A DNA stretch of 64,000 nucleotides from Chiridota heheva (GCA_020152595.1 JAIGNY010004506.1:147501-211500); one strand, 5' to 3'; positions 1-11,204 are shown, numbered from the stretch's first letter. Numbers and translations are program-made. Notes: generated by a model from the letters alone, not told the origin.

Positions 1-551
1 CAATCAGATCTCCGACAGAGGGTCTGATTTGTGAGCTTGCAAGGTTATCATCGCGGGATCATGATCCTGGGTTTATGTGAAAACGCGACCTTAAAATGGC
101 TGGGATTGTTTTTCAAGAATATGATCTGGAGATAGCAAAGCGGTGTCCCACTTTCTTTGAACTTGCAGGGATAAAATGGAGAATTATCCTAAAATATTGG
201 TGCTTTCTGTCTAGGGGGTAACAATCAGTTATACAAGATCTACATCCACAGTTATTGAGCAAACAAGAACTCCAGTCTACTGGGCAATAAGGCAAGGAGG
301 AATTTAAAGTGGGGAGAAAATGCAAGAAGATAAAAAAGTTACAATTTTGTAAAAAGGGAGTGTTTGGAAAATTGGTCAAATTGTTGCAAATATCTTCTAA
401 TGAGAATGCTTCATTCTTGATTGTAAAGGATAGCCTATCCATATTATACATCAGTATAGACTTTTGGACAAAAGTGTAAAATGGGCGACATTACCCTTCA
501 GGGTATAAAGTCTGTCACCTTTTTAGTCCTTTTTATATTGCTTTCTGAAGC
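1..551. other. AT-rich non-coding; decayed repeat end at 1-50
   Basis: No supportable gene is visible. The first 30-50 bases (ATCAGATC, then GGGTCTGAT and AGCTTGC) resemble the right end of the inverted-repeat element at about 25.6 kb, so the window probably opens inside a related repeat. The rest is AT-rich sequence without splice-flanked open frames. Confidence 0.4.
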
Positions 552-555
552 TTAA

Positions 556-831
556 AGGAGCTGGTGGTCGAAAAGTGAGGGCATATTTAAGATGAGTCTC
601 ACAATAAATATATCATAAATTCTACTACATCCCGACCCAAGTACTCAAAATTTGTGTGTGTTTTCCCATTGAGTTTTTGGAATTTGTTTGCTTGCGCGTG
701 ATGGGTGAAAATTTCAGTAAAAAGCAGAATCTATATAATGGTTAAAATCTATATAAATTAGTCATTGATATATAATATATCATGAAATTGGCAAAAATTA
801 ATGCCCTCACTTTTTGGGCCTGCCAGCTCCT
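556..831. mobile_element. TTAA-target MITE (AGGAGCTGG / AAAAGTGAGGG termini)
   Basis: The left end AGGAGCTGGTGGTCGAAAAG and the right end, read inverted (AGGAGCTGGCAGG, then AAAAAGTGAGGGCAT), form terminal inverted repeats. TTAA lies immediately outside both ends, at 552-555 and 832-835. The element is 276 bp with no coding capacity. A related element with AGGTGCTCTC ends sits at 28342-28854, and a possible solo right end (CTCACTTTTCGG) is near 9900. TTAA duplication is typical of the piggyBac and Kolobok superfamilies; which applies here is inference. Confidence 0.65.
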
Positions 832-835
832 TTAA

Positions 836-1663
836 TTTCAACCAGCATCATCCACAAACAAACTGAATTTGGCAATTCTAAATTTGTTAGCAATACAATA
901 AGAATAACAAAACTTTGCAATACTTGATATTTTGCATACTGGGCAAACCTTATAAGATTTTCATCAAGTTCTTTTCACAAAGCTCCTCCTTCCCCCCCTC
1001 CCCTTCCAACTCCCCTAAAAAAATTTTTAGAATAATAATAATACAAATTTTAAATGAATAGTATCTTGAGTTCCTATTTTTTGATGATTTCCACAAAAGT
1101 CAACAGTACAACGTGTACACAAACAATTTCTGTAATACAGGGTATGAAAATCTGAGCAGATCAGTGTTTGAATTTTGAAGAAGAAGCAACAATTTTTAGT
1201 ATTTCATTCCTGTGAAATTTGTGATGTATGATTGGGCAAACCAATTAAAATCTTTGTTATTCTTTGAATTTCATTCCTAAATCTCAGTCACTGAAAATGA
1301 TTAGAAAGTCTATTCCTGCTAGAATGGCAATGAATTTGCTGTGCCATTGAAAAGAATTACGATAGACATTTGAAAAACAAAGGATTTATTGAAGAAAATC
1401 CCAAGGTCACAAAATTTGCATAAAATATGCAAACTGCTTTTAAAATGCAGTTATTTTTATAAATATTCCCACCATTTGTTGTTGAAATATTCCCACATTT
1501 TTTTTGTAATATCCCACATTTTTTTTGTAATATCTCAGTTTAATATCTCAGTTTTTTTGTAATATTCCTATTGTTTTTTTGTAACATTCCCACGTTTTTC
1601 TTTGGTAATATTTCCATGGTTTTTGTAAAATTCTATTTAAAATTTAGAGCCAATTTGGTACAA
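836..1663. other. AT-rich non-coding with a degenerate T-rich tandem repeat
   Basis: No gene is supported. At about 1465-1625 there are several degenerate copies of a roughly 20-30 bp unit built on TATTCCCAC followed by a T run and GTAA. The stretch 1290-1325 resembles, in inverse orientation, sequence near 8460 (TAGCAGGAATAGACTTTC), so part of it is dispersed repeat. Confidence 0.4.
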
Positions 1664-1956
1664 AAATCAGGTTGATATCATATTCCGTTCAAAAGATATA
1701 ATTTTTTTTACAGATTTCCCAATTGCATTCTAAAATTTGTGTACAGTAAGATGAATTCGTGTTTGATGATGTCATAGAGGCAATTCTATTCCAATTGTTT
1801 TTTTGTTTTTTTAATGTTATTGGTTGTTTCTGTATGATTAGAAACAATTTTCCAAAAGTTGTTGAAGTAGGGTATATTTGGCAATGTATATAAATACCTA
1901 ATTGTCATTAATTTATTTTCCTAGCAGATTTTACTAATAAAAAAGGATGATAGATT
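1664..1956 (+). repeat. Dispersed repeat family Z, copy 1
   Basis: The segment from GTTGATATCATATTCC to AATAAAAAAGGATGATAG aligns throughout with 11550-11832 in the same orientation. Shared blocks include GATGATGTCATAGAGG (copy 1) versus GACGATGTCATAGAGA, and TGTATGATTAGAAACAATTTTCC. Divergence is perhaps 15-20 percent. No coding frame survives in either copy and no terminal repeats were identified, so the class is unknown. Confidence 0.65.
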
Positions 1957-2299
1957 TTAAAGAAATACATCAACTTTGTGGGAGAATGCATTGCTGTGAT
2001 GTCATACTGAGCCTTTTCCTATTCGTTTATTGACATTTTTTGTGAACCTTCAAATTTGAATATCTTCTGGTTGGAATAACATATCAACATGATTTTTGTA
2101 CTACATTGTTTCTAAAACTTTTCTCTTTCTTATGAAAGGTTATGAATAAAAATGGAAATATTTCTTTAATGATATTTGTTACTGTTACATGCAAGAGAAA
2201 TAATCGTTTATGACAGGTACACTAACATACTACACACTCATTTTATGGTTGAGTGTTCTTTGAATATTCATATATGCAAATAAGCGATATGTTACTTAC

Positions 2300-2537
2300 C
2301 AGTTCAGGTTCATACAGTGAATACTTGATGTGAAAGCTTTGAATTTTTCTTCTCCCTGGAATTTGATTGGTTTCTCAACCTTCGTTGATTCTGGGCCCGG
2401 TCATCTCCGAGCTGGGGATTCCGTAGGAGCATCTGGTTGACAGGGGGTGCTGTGGCAATGGTCAAGTCTGGTCCGGATGGAATGGCAATGTCTGGCATTT
2501 CACTAAGCATAGGAGCAACCACAGCCGACGCCGAGAG
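2300..2537 (-). CDS. Candidate C-terminal coding exon, unknown protein
   Basis: On the minus strand a pyrimidine-rich acceptor (TTTTCTTTTCAG) leads into a 238-base exon followed by a consensus donor (CTG|GTAAGT). Only one of the three frames is open. It reads LSASAVVAPML, then PDIAIPSGPDLTIATAPPV and a basic tail (RRLRNQSNSREKKNSK), and ends in TGA at 2310-2312, ten bases before the donor. Composition is ordinary protein-like rather than repeat-like. The exon begins in phase 0, matching the phase-0 end of the exon at 41398-41702, so both may belong to one minus-strand gene with a very long intron. The stop so close to a donor suggests a last coding exon with a 3'UTR intron, or an alternatively spliced exon. 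I do not recognise the family. A non-coding coincidence is possible but less likely given both splice sites. Confidence 0.5.
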
Positions 2538-2984
2538 CTGAAAAGAAAAGAAAATGATTAATCTAAAACTCGAGAATAATTATCAGCAGCTTTATCTATC
2601 CATATATATTTCTGTTTTATCATTGAATGGATTAAGCATAATAAAAATAATTTGCAATTTACTGACCATTTATTGAAGCCAAAAATAATTTGCAGTAATA
2701 TACAAGGGTAAATGCATGTATTCTGTATTATCCTCAAATATAGAAAAAACAAATCTTCTGAGAGTATTGAAAAGATTCACAAAATATCCACCATATAAAC
2801 AAGGAATACCCTAATTACCCACTTAAAAACAGAACTGGTTCATTTTTAATTTTCGAATAAGTAACTTATTTACAAAGACAATAACTAATGAGCATAATTG
2901 TCATTAAGTTTCACCCTCTTACATTTTTGATCAAAGTTTTGGATTTTTTTTTTAAAGATATGCAACATTTTTTTCAGAAGATGA
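2538..2984. other. Intron-like AT-rich sequence
   Basis: This lies immediately upstream, on the minus strand, of the candidate exon acceptor. It is AT-rich and shows no open frame with splice support and no clear repeat. Confidence 0.4.
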
Positions 2985-3436
2985 TATGCAATATTTGGTG
3001 TTTATATATGCAATGCAAATGCCCACAATAATAAGGGCGGAGTTTAATAATCATGCTGATACAATTGTTGTTGCCAAATATTTTAAAGAATTTTTGATGT
3101 GATTTCTGAAAAATTTTGGAAAATAATATCATTTTAGTTATCTCCGAAGGAAATATAAAATGTTTTGTAGACTTTTTAAGGAAACTAGTTTTCAACCTGT
3201 CTTAAGAGTCTCTGAAAAACTTTAACATTTTTAAGGAAATTCCAGCCTTCCATGAGGATATTTGAAGAAATTTTAACTTTTCCTAAGGAACTCTGACGAA
3301 ACTTTAATATTTTCTAAGGAATTCTCAAAAAAACTTTAACATTTCTGAGGAACTCTTAGGCAAAACTGTGGCCAGACGGACGGACGAAACCGCCATTACA
3401 TAGGTTCGCATTATGCTTCGCATGCTCACCAAAAAA
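2985..3436 (+). repeat. Hairpin-ended repeat family Y, truncated copy
   Basis: This aligns with 50652-51126 along its whole length. Shared blocks are TATGCAAATG..CACAATAATAA, GTAGACTTTTTAAGGAAACTAG, and a run of degenerate units of the form CTGAGGAACTCT..AAACTTTAACATTT. It ends in CGCCATTACATAGGTTCGCA, ATGC, then CACCAAAAAATG, which is an imperfect version of the terminal hairpin GGTTCGCAT..ATGCGAACC at 51095-51122. The internal AACTTTAACATTTTCTGAGGAA units recur about four to five times with a period of roughly 35-45 bp. Non-coding. A non-autonomous transposon with a hairpin end is the likeliest explanation. Confidence 0.6.
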
Positions 3437-3930
3437 TGAAGGATCACAAATGTACATATGACTAAAGCATGCAAAAAGCTGTAAAATAATCTAATTTTTT
3501 ACATATTTTCTTCTTTTCATTATTTTAACATTTTTCAATATAATCTAGCAAGAGTTGCTTGTACATGTTCATCAAATCTTTCCTGTAACTTATGATATTT
3601 ACACATATGAAAATAGACTGAATGAAAACCTGAGGAAATTTATAAAATTAGTAAAAATCTCACTGAAATACAGAAACAGCAAAGATCAAGTAAAAATGGC
3701 TTGATTGTAGCAATAATATTTCTTAAAATGATTAACTTTTAAATTGCATATGAACAGGAGGCTGGTCTCCCTAAAAAAAAAAAAATATAAAAAAATCAAT
3801 TATTTGTCTTAATACATTAAAAAATTAAGAAAGCAAACTCCAATTCTTTTTTTAATATTCACTGGGAAATAGTAAAGAGATTTTAATGGCTGATTTTAAG
3901 TGACAAAGAGTAACAAATATTTTTAAAATC

Positions 3931-4026
3931 TTGTTTGTTTGATGAGGTCTTAACAGCACCACGACAATGAGGGTCAAATTGTGCCTAAGAGGTCAGATCA
4001 TTCTAGTGGTAGGAAGGAAAGGAAAC
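3931..4026 (-). mobile_element. 3'-terminal scrap of RNase-H non-LTR retrotransposon
   Basis: On the minus strand this is only the last 95 bases of the same family seen at 22725-23578 and 33655-34276. It has CCTACCACTAGAATGATCTG, then GGCACAATTTGACC, GTCGTGGTGCTGTTAAG and a terminal CAAACAAACAAG tail. Extreme 5' truncation to only the 3'UTR end is typical of target-primed reverse transcription. Confidence 0.65.
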
Positions 4027-4045
4027 CATAATTTTATTAAATGAT

Positions 4046-5304
4046 TCTCAAGAACCAGATCCAAAAGGTTTTGTGGTTCCGATCGATGCTTCTTCACAAG
4101 CTGATTGAATTGCGAAATTTGTATTAACTGTCATGTCATTGCATATCATGCAGAAATATTTGTTCCATGATATTTATTCATAAGCCACACCCACCATGTA
4201 GATCAATACAAATGTTGACAACATTAGCAATTGCACAATGATTAACATCATCATAGCGAGTATGATGCAAAAACGGTTGCTCATTTATCCTATTTCGAGA
4301 ATGTTTCATAAAGCCCTGCCTACTCACTTATATTCAGGACATCACTACCACAACATAAGAATATATGTGCAGACCATAACCCATCTGTGTACCACATATG
4401 GCATCAATCTGATAAATAGTTAAGGAGATACTGTATGGTGTTTACATCATTTAACAATTTCAGACTAAGCCACGCCCACAATGCATATTAATGCATCTGT
4501 TGATAGCATAAGCATGTACACAATAACCAACAAAATTATCATGCCCAATATGACTCAAAACAGACATACAGTTGCTCATTTATCACTTTTTCAAAATTTT
4601 CACTTTAAGCCCCGCCCACTTGTTAATATGCATGAAATCGCCACCAAAAACAATAGGGCACATCTGCAGATCATGAACTATCTGTGTAACACACATGACG
4701 TGAATCCACATAGTTTTTGCCCCCCCCACCCCTCCTCACCCACTACACATATTATGTGTTTTTTTATCATGAACATGTACACACAAGCTTATAATCATTC
4801 CAAATATGAAACAAAACAAGACATGCGGTTGTTAAAATATGAACATTCCAGATTTTTACATTAAGCCTCCCCTACTCATTAATATGCATGACATTACCAC
4901 CAAAATCAAAAGGGCACATCTACAGACCATGGGCTACTACTGTGTACCAAATATGACATGAATCCAGTTTACCATTCTTGAGACTATGTTTACAAGCTCT
5001 TTTCAGCAAAATCATATTAAGCCCCGTCCACTACGCATATTAATGAAATTCAACATTTTTCATGAACATGTACACACCAGCTAACAGCATAAGTACACCA
5101 TTGACCATGGGCTATCTGTGTACCACATATGACATGAATCCAGTGTATCACGCACACACACATATATACATACATACATATACACACCCATACACACACA
5201 CATACATACATACATACACACATACATACATACATACATACATACATACATACATACATACATACATACATACATACATACATACATAAACACACACCCA
5301 TATG
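4046..5304 (+). repeat. Hairpin-ended repeat family X with satellite-like core
   Basis: The left end (ACCAAAAGGTTTTGTGGTTCC) is shared with 56546-56770. The core is a degenerate tandem. TAAGCC-C-CCCAC followed by ATGCATATTAATG-like sequence recurs near 4190, 4467, 4608, 4862 and 5019. GACCATGGGCTATCTGTGTA-like sequence recurs near 4374, 4673, 4926 and 5103. A related single unit is at 54370. Open frames here in several overlapping frames follow from the repeat and are not genes. The 3' side runs into a CATA microsatellite at 5153-5289. Confidence 0.55.
5153..5289. repeat. (CATA)n microsatellite
   Basis: Mixed CACA/CATA sequence becomes an almost pure CATA array of about 17 units near 5219-5288. 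The related repeats at 54450-54490 and 57083-57125 carry the same CACATACATACAC tract just before their terminal hairpins, so the microsatellite appears to be an integral part of the repeat family. Confidence 0.85.
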
Positions 5305-5817
5305 TGCTTTACATACTGATCGAGGACCTTGGCATCAAACTATCCATTTGAGGACTCAATGATACAGACCAATAATGAAGTAATGGAGCTGAAACAATTG
5401 TTGTTTCATCATTGTTAATTGGTAAAGGGACTTGAAAGGTAAACAAAAATACAGTACTGATTTATGTTATCTTTTAAGGATATAAAACAAAAATTTTAGG
5501 TTTTGCTAAGCAACTAAGGACCCTGGAGAAAATCTGATACATCTATTCATCTAAGGACTTCTGTGTGTATGTTACATTAATTTCAAGTTGACTAAACACC
5601 TAAGGACTCGCGGTGAATCAGCGGGTAACTGTGTTAACAATTTGTGGCGCAATACATTTAAAAAATAAATCAGTGTGGAATTTTTAGCACTCTGAATATA
5701 GTGTGAAATTAGATGCCACATTCAACCGGTTCATTAAGGACATCTGTAAAACCTCTCTGGCGCCATCTTAAATGAAAGATTTTCTTGTTTATAGCAAAAC
5801 GCTTAAGGACATGTGCA
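5305..5817. other. Non-coding; loose 'aaggac' repeats
   Basis: No gene is supported. Short motifs such as GAGGACTCAATG, CTAAGGACC, CTAAGGACTC and TAAGGACAT recur every 50-120 bases, suggesting a degenerate tandem or the body of the repeat whose conserved end is 5818-6072. Confidence 0.35.
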
Positions 5818-6072
5818 GGGTTCACGTTAACGACAAATTTGTTGTATATTACGCTATGACTAGAAGTTCTTACAACACATGTTGTACCTGCGTCATATAA
5901 TTTAGATATAACATGAAATTTTATGCCAGAGTTTTTCATTAAAATGAAAATCATGAAAATCTTACCTCTCTGATGCCATTGAAACTTTTATTTCACACAA
6001 AAATGATTTTGAATTACTCAGAAATAAAAGAAAATGACGCAACTACAAGACTAATGGCAGAATGATTCAAGT
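5818..6072 (+). repeat. Dispersed repeat copy (pair with 36421-36673)
   Basis: The block GACAAATTTGTTGTATATTA, then CTTACAACAC, GGTTGTACCTGCGTC (or the close variant here), AATCTTACCTCTCTGATGC and CACACAAAAATGATTTT matches 36421-36673 in the same orientation with modest divergence. A short open frame on the minus strand runs through it, but the second copy does not conserve it. The copy at 36 kb lies inside a larger repeat, so this is a mobile sequence of unknown class. Confidence 0.6.
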
Positions 6073-6157
6073 TGAATGAATATAAAAGAAAACGCACACA
6101 TACACACACATACATACACACACCATCATGACCGCATCGCATCGGAACCAAAAACTT
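6073..6157 (+). repeat. CA/CATA tract plus right half of family X terminus
   Basis: CACACATACACACACATACA is followed by CATGACCGCATCGCATCGGAACCAAAAA. This matches the terminal arrangement at 54470-54540 and 57083-57167 (microsatellite, then a hairpin ending in GGAACCAAAAA), although the left hairpin arm has decayed here. Confidence 0.5.
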
Positions 6158-8534
6158 TTAACCAAAACTCAAACCACACTTTCTTGTAAAATAAAGAAAA
6201 GTCTGCATCAGATTTTGGGACATGCACTCGCCACAAACTTATGAAAGAGTAATTTAGGTTACTACAATGTTATTTTTCAGACAGCTGCCTAAAGTTCAAG
6301 TGTGCACTGACTCCACACAAACTGTCAAGTGGACAGCAATTAAAACCTCATTTTCTTTGAATTACTTAAGGACAAAGGGTGTAATTACAAGAAAGCTTAC
6401 AAGAAAATTGTATCTTAAAATTTCTGTATCCAAGTTATGAAGGAATGCTTATATTTATTTTAGAAGTTCTTAGATTTACGCTTCATTAATATCGTGAAAG
6501 TCACTTTGAAACAGATTTGGGCTACACACCATATAAGAGATATATCGAGGTTATTGCGGAGCAGCAGAATAGAATATTAATTACTGGATCCATGTGACTC
6601 AATTTTAAATAATAAGTAAACCAAAGGAGTTCAGAAGTTTGTCGGCACACTTGAAAATATATTGAATGATGCTGGGAGTAACACCTGTGAGATGGGTGGA
6701 GATTTTCCCAAGGAAGTTGATGCAAAAAGAATCTTGACTCAAAAGCAGGGAAGATAAAAATATTTCATTCAAGAAACAGTTGCACAAAGAAGCAGGAAAG
6801 TGATACAATTTTTGAATAGCGATGATGAGCGTCTCAGGCTATTTTTAGTATCACACATTTGAAATTTGATATAATCTTTGTTCTTCTGAATGGGTCAACC
6901 TACACTTGGTTCTGTAATGTGAGTGAGTATTCCCTCTTTATGAATATGTATGGCATGCACGGTACATATAATCTAAATGCAAGGGTGGCACAGCTGGGGA
7001 TGCGGTGGGGGGGGGGCTTCACCCCAATAATTTTAGGTGAACATGTGCTATCACGTTACCCAACCTAATTAGCCCCCCAATATTGTTATCACATGTCACA
7101 TGACCTCATTATCCCCCCAATATTTTAAACACTCTGCCGCCCCCTCTAACTGCAATGGCAATTATCATATTCAATGTACCGTATTGCTACTGGGAGAAAG
7201 AGAGGGGCAACTGTGTCATGAAGGAGGGGGAGGGAAAGGAAAATTTTCACCTGGGTACAAATTTCCCCTTGCCCTAACAGCTCCTGTAACAATACAGAGT
7301 ATGGACATAGTGAACTATGCACCCCTCTGAATTTCAGAGGAATCCCAAAATTTCACAACAGAAAATGATGAGGGAAAGGAAGTAAGGAATAAATTGATGC
7401 TCAATTTTACTTGTTCATATTTATCAATATCAACCTTTTTATAAGAGCAAAAGTGGTCAATATGCATTTCAAAAAATGCTATATTTCTCTGTCTAGGGGA
7501 AAGAAGGAGGAGGAATATAAGGACATCCCAGTTACCCAACTACTTTGTGGGATAGGGGAAGGCAGATCCTGCCCCCACACTTTCATTCTACCAAGCCCCA
7601 CACACTGAAAACATTTTAAAAGATTTTCTTTATTCTATGGAGATGGGAACAGCACAAATATAATTTGCCCACTATTTTTTGTTCACTCCACCCAATGGAA
7701 TAAAGGTCACATTGTTCCTGAAATCATTTTTGAAAATTAAATGAAAATATTTCAAAATACTATTTTGTTGTTTCATTTTTGAAAACAATCTAACTCTTTT
7801 TGAGGAATGACTTTTATATCTAAAACATGAAAGAAAATATTGACAAGTACTTCCTATCTTTATCCATGTACAAATTAATATTCAAGAGTGATCACGATCT
7901 ATTTCGAATGGGATAAAAACAAAAACTCCTGAATAAACAAAGAAACTGATAAAAAAACAAAATAATTGCTACAGATTTTCTTCTTGTCAAAATCCATTTA
8001 TTAAACAATAGAACAAGGGGTTAAGATCCTCATCTGTTAATCTCAAATCCGCCTTACCAGGTAGTGCACAGTAGCGACCAAGAAAACAGGAAACAATTCC
8101 AGAACATTAATGTCACCCTATCATATGTGGTTACAATTGGGTCATACAGGTCATAATGTAAAGCATATGGACGTGCAGAGGCAGCACGAGCTCAATTGCT
8201 ATAAATCTATTCCAAACTATGGAAACCGCAAAAAATTAAACTTGGTTAATATCACTCTACACCAGTTTTGATCAGTTTGTACTTTGAATTTTCTGTCCTC
8301 AATATGTAACTTGTTATGCAAATTTGAGATATTTAATAGGTCAACCTTTGTATTTTCTAATGTTAATGCTTTTGTTTTTAATTGTCCATCATAAGTCTTG
8401 AATGAAGGTAGCTAGTACATTCTGACCAAAAGTCTTTTTGCCTTTACATTACCCACAATCCAATTTTAGCAGGAATAGACTTTCCCATTATTTCCAGTGC
8501 TTTAAATTAAGAAGGAAATCTAAAGAACTACATA
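6158..8534. other. Non-coding AT-rich interval
   Basis: No supportable exon was found. There are G-rich runs near 7005-7015 and 7205-7245 and CCCCCAATAT duplicated near 7075 and 7115. Part of 8430-8480 matches, inverted, the 1290-1325 region. Nothing here shows coding plus splice evidence. Confidence 0.4.
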
Positions 8535-8772
8535 ACTGCTTCTATTTTTAAAATGGATTTTTATTGTTTAAATGGACTGGAAAAAAGCCTTCACATTACC
8601 ATTCTACTCCTTTTTTGGTGCTTAATACACTCTGTACCAGAATAGCTAACAAAAATTGTGTTATGCTAATCTGGTACAGAATTTATTAAGTACCAAAAGA
8701 GGAGTATAATGGTATTGTGAAGGCTTTATTTCAGTCCATTTTGACAATAGAAATCCATTTTGAAAAAGCTGT
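8535..8772. mobile_element. Fold-back (palindromic) MITE-like element
   Basis: Two arms of about 95 bases are inverted copies. The left arm has AAAATGGATTTTTATTG, TGGACTGGAAAAAAGCCTTC, ACTCC..TTTGGTGCTTAATA and CTGTACCAG. The right arm has CTGGTACAG, TTATTAAGTACCAAAAGAGG, GTGAAGGCTTTATTTCAGTC and ATAGAAATCCATTTTG. The central loop is about 35 bases. The structure would form a long hairpin in single strands. Class and target duplication are unresolved. Confidence 0.65.
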
Positions 8773-9361
8773 TACATAAAGATTTTGAGCTGTCTGCCCA
8801 GTCACACATCACAAATTTTGCATAAATTAAATGTTTTTGATCAAACTTTGATCAGTCATAATTCAAAAACTTGATGTGCTATTTTCAAAATTCAAAATCT
8901 GATCTAGTCAAGATTTAAAATCTTTTTCAACAATATAGAATATTGTTCCCTGGCCATAGACCTTCCTACCATTTCCAAGTTTCTACTTGAAAACTAGATT
9001 ACTTTGGCTTGACAAACAAACATACAGAGCTAGAAAGCTCTTCAAATGGCTTCAGCTTTCAAGCTCTCACTGACATTTAAAGAGGTGAAATCATCATATG
9101 TACACAATGTTTAGAACTCAAATCAAATTGTTTGATTGGTTGAAATTTCAACCAATTGCTGCACGATGTGTTGGCCCTTATTTTATGGTATATTTGAATT
9201 AAAACTGCAAGCTAGACTAATGCTTGATGTGGCGTAGTCAATAAGACGATGGAATTGACATCTATGCATCTCCCAATTTTATGGAGACCAACAATGTTCG
9301 AACTGAGACGAGTCTCCCTCTTTAAGTTTCAAATCCTGAAAATAATACCACAATATAACTA
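8773..9361. other. Non-coding AT-rich interval
   Basis: No gene or clear repeat is seen apart from ordinary AT-rich sequence. Confidence 0.4.
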
Positions 9362-9513
9362 CAATCATGGACAAAAGTCTTAACCCTTTTTCCCCATTGT
9401 ACCACATTTCAATGTTGGGACATAACATTGACCTGCAACTTTCAACATTCACTTCCAACAATGAAATGGTACAAGGGTTGAAGAAAAAGGGTCAAAAACT
9501 TTGTCCATGATTG
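9362..9513. mobile_element. Short fold-back element, CAATCATGGACAAAAGT termini
   Basis: The left end CAATCATGGACAAAAGTCTT continues with AACCCTTTTTCCCC and GTACCACATTTCAATGTTGG. The right side reads CCAACAATGAAATGGTACAA, GAAAAAGGGTCAAAAACTTT and GTCCATGATTG, its inverted copy. Arms are about 60-70 bases around a short centre, total about 152 bp. The outermost CAATCATGGACAAAAGT resembles Tc1/mariner-type termini and a flanking TA is possible; that assignment is inference. Confidence 0.6.
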
Positions 9514-9999
9514 CAGGTCAAAACCCAGGAGAAACCTGCAGGAATTTCCTGCCTTAGAATACAATACTCAAAACATGAAGTCCTTCAAAGTTTAAGTGTT
9601 TAATTATTTTTATTTTATGAATATGGCAGGGGAAAATAAACACAATGGGGTAGTAGAACCTGTCCCAAATCTTATTCTAAAATGGACACCAACAGATTTA
9701 AAAGAGTGCTAGACAAAAATTTAGGGCGCTTAACTTCACAAATTTCACAGATAGATTGATAAACATCATGCCTTCATAGCCCACAGTTGACATGAGGGCA
9801 AAGGTCATTTACATATTCATATTAACCAGAAAATTGCTATACAGTTGCGGGTAAGATAAGCTAGCATAGGATTTTTTGGGAATCCCCTAAAATACGTCCT
9901 CACTTTTCGGTCTCAGTGCCCCTTTCAAGAGCGCTCAATCTAAATGTAAGGGTGCAATTATTCTTAAGTACCTACAAAATTTCAAGCTAGTGCTGTAAT
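9514..9999. other. Non-coding; possible MITE end near 9900
   Basis: CGTCCTCACTTTTCGGTCTC followed by AGTGCCCCTTTCAAGAG near 9895-9930 resembles the right end of the 28342-28854 TTAA MITE. No matching left end is clear. The remainder has no supported feature. Confidence 0.35.
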
Positions 10000-10400
10000 C
10001 AGACCCCTAGCTATGCTGTTTCACAGGGGGGCCAACCTCGCCCCTCCGTTGGCCCACTTGCCCCCTGGGGGCCCGCCCTGCCACTCAAAAAAAATGTAAT
10101 TTTTTGATATTTAGTTTGTTTCTTTAAACTTAATAATCTTAATCAATTTCATAAATGAAATAATTTACATGGATACAGAACACAGATTGATAGTATAGTA
10201 AGCAATTGTCCTGTTTGGCTAATGACTGGTCCTTATCAATCAGAATAGTTTCATTCTGAGGTATGATTATAGCTAAAATCCCAGAGCTTCTTCACCAGGA
10301 GCTTGAGTCTTAAGAGCCCCTGGACTCTACGCTGAAAAGCATTGATGTGCCCCTCAACAAGTCTAGCACCCTGACCCTTTTTAAATCAAGCTAGAGGTCT
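10000..10400 (+). mobile_element. TIR element, CAGACCCCTAGCT termini, uninterrupted copy
   Basis: It starts CAGACCCCTAGCTATGCTGT and ends TCAAGCTAGAGGTCT, which is the imperfect inverse of the start. Internally it shares AATGAAATAATTTACATGG, AGCAATTGTCCTGTTTGGCT, ATTCTGAGGTATGATTATAG and GTGCCCCTCAACAAGTCTAG with 56789-57080 (same strand) and with 42904-44364 (opposite strand). At CATTCTGAGGTATGAT it is an empty version of the site where the 43 kb copy carries a hAT insertion. Non-coding; no convincing target duplication at this copy. Confidence 0.7.
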
Positions 10401-10483
10401 TCCCAGTGTTGATTTTGATGAATAATAAACAATTAACTAAAAACAATTAATCTCAAAATTCATAATCCTGGAAATTAAGTAAT

Positions 10484-10611
10484 CGATCCCCATTGAGCTA
10501 TGTTGTGGAACTACCTGTCTAATGCTGAATAAGGACCCTGGAAATTAAATAACCAATCCCCATTGAGCTATGTTGTGGAACCACCTGTCTAATGCTGAAT
10601 AGGGACTGACA
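10484..10611. repeat. Two-copy tandem duplication, about 70 bp unit
   Basis: CCTGGAAATTAAGTAATCGA followed by CCCCATTGAGCTATGTTGTG and CCTGTCTAATGCTGAATA occurs twice in direct succession with few differences. Non-coding. Confidence 0.8.
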
Positions 10612-11087
10612 AAAATGCTTCAGTGATTCTCATTTCTAGGCAAAAAGAAGGAAAAAATACAACAGTATAGCAAGGGAACTAGAAAAACAAAATGTTTTAG
10701 CAATAAAGAAAAAAAAATTAGAAGAATTCAAAGGATTATAAACATGATTTGTACCTTCTATTATATTAGTGCAAATGTCTAGATTTGCGATTAATCTCTT
10801 TTGTTGGTTACTAAACGCTTAACAAGATTTGGAAGCGATTTAACACTAATCGTCAACAGCTCTAATTTAAGCACACTTTTCTTGCATGTGATGGTACTGA
10901 TAACCTGTAATATGAATGTAAATTTCTACTGAATACTTTAATACACATTCCCAAGACAGGAGTATGAAAATGAGACCTCTGAAATTCCCATGAATCTTAA
11001 TTAGCTCCTTTAATTGCAAATGAAAAATAGTTTTCATCACAGGCTGGCCAAACCTTGAAATTTTTGCAATCAATGTATGTAAAGCCG
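10612..11087. other. Non-coding AT-rich interval
   Basis: No gene supported. It is AT-rich with short A runs. Confidence 0.4.
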
Positions 11088-11115
11088 GGATATATATTAA
11101 TATATATATAGATAT

Positions 11116-11159
<44 letters not shown>

Positions 11160-11190
11160 GTGTTTGTGTGTGTGAGGGTGTGTGTGTGTG
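11088..11190. repeat. (TA)n / (TG)n microsatellite
   Basis: A TATATATA tract of about 60 bases (11094-11158) passes into GTGTTTGTGTGTGTG and GGTGTGTGTGTGTG. Minus-strand open frames across it are repeat translations. Confidence 0.85.
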
Positions 11191-11204
11191 CTGCCATAGC
11201 AGGT

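Noticed and set aside
5050-5301. Overlapping open frames on both strands rich in Tyr/Thr/His or Cys/Val/Met
   Set aside because: They translate the CATA/CA microsatellite; no stop occurs because the repeat lacks stop triplets in those frames.
5709-5954. 81-codon minus frame across a dispersed repeat
   Set aside because: The second copy at 36421-36673 does not keep the frame.
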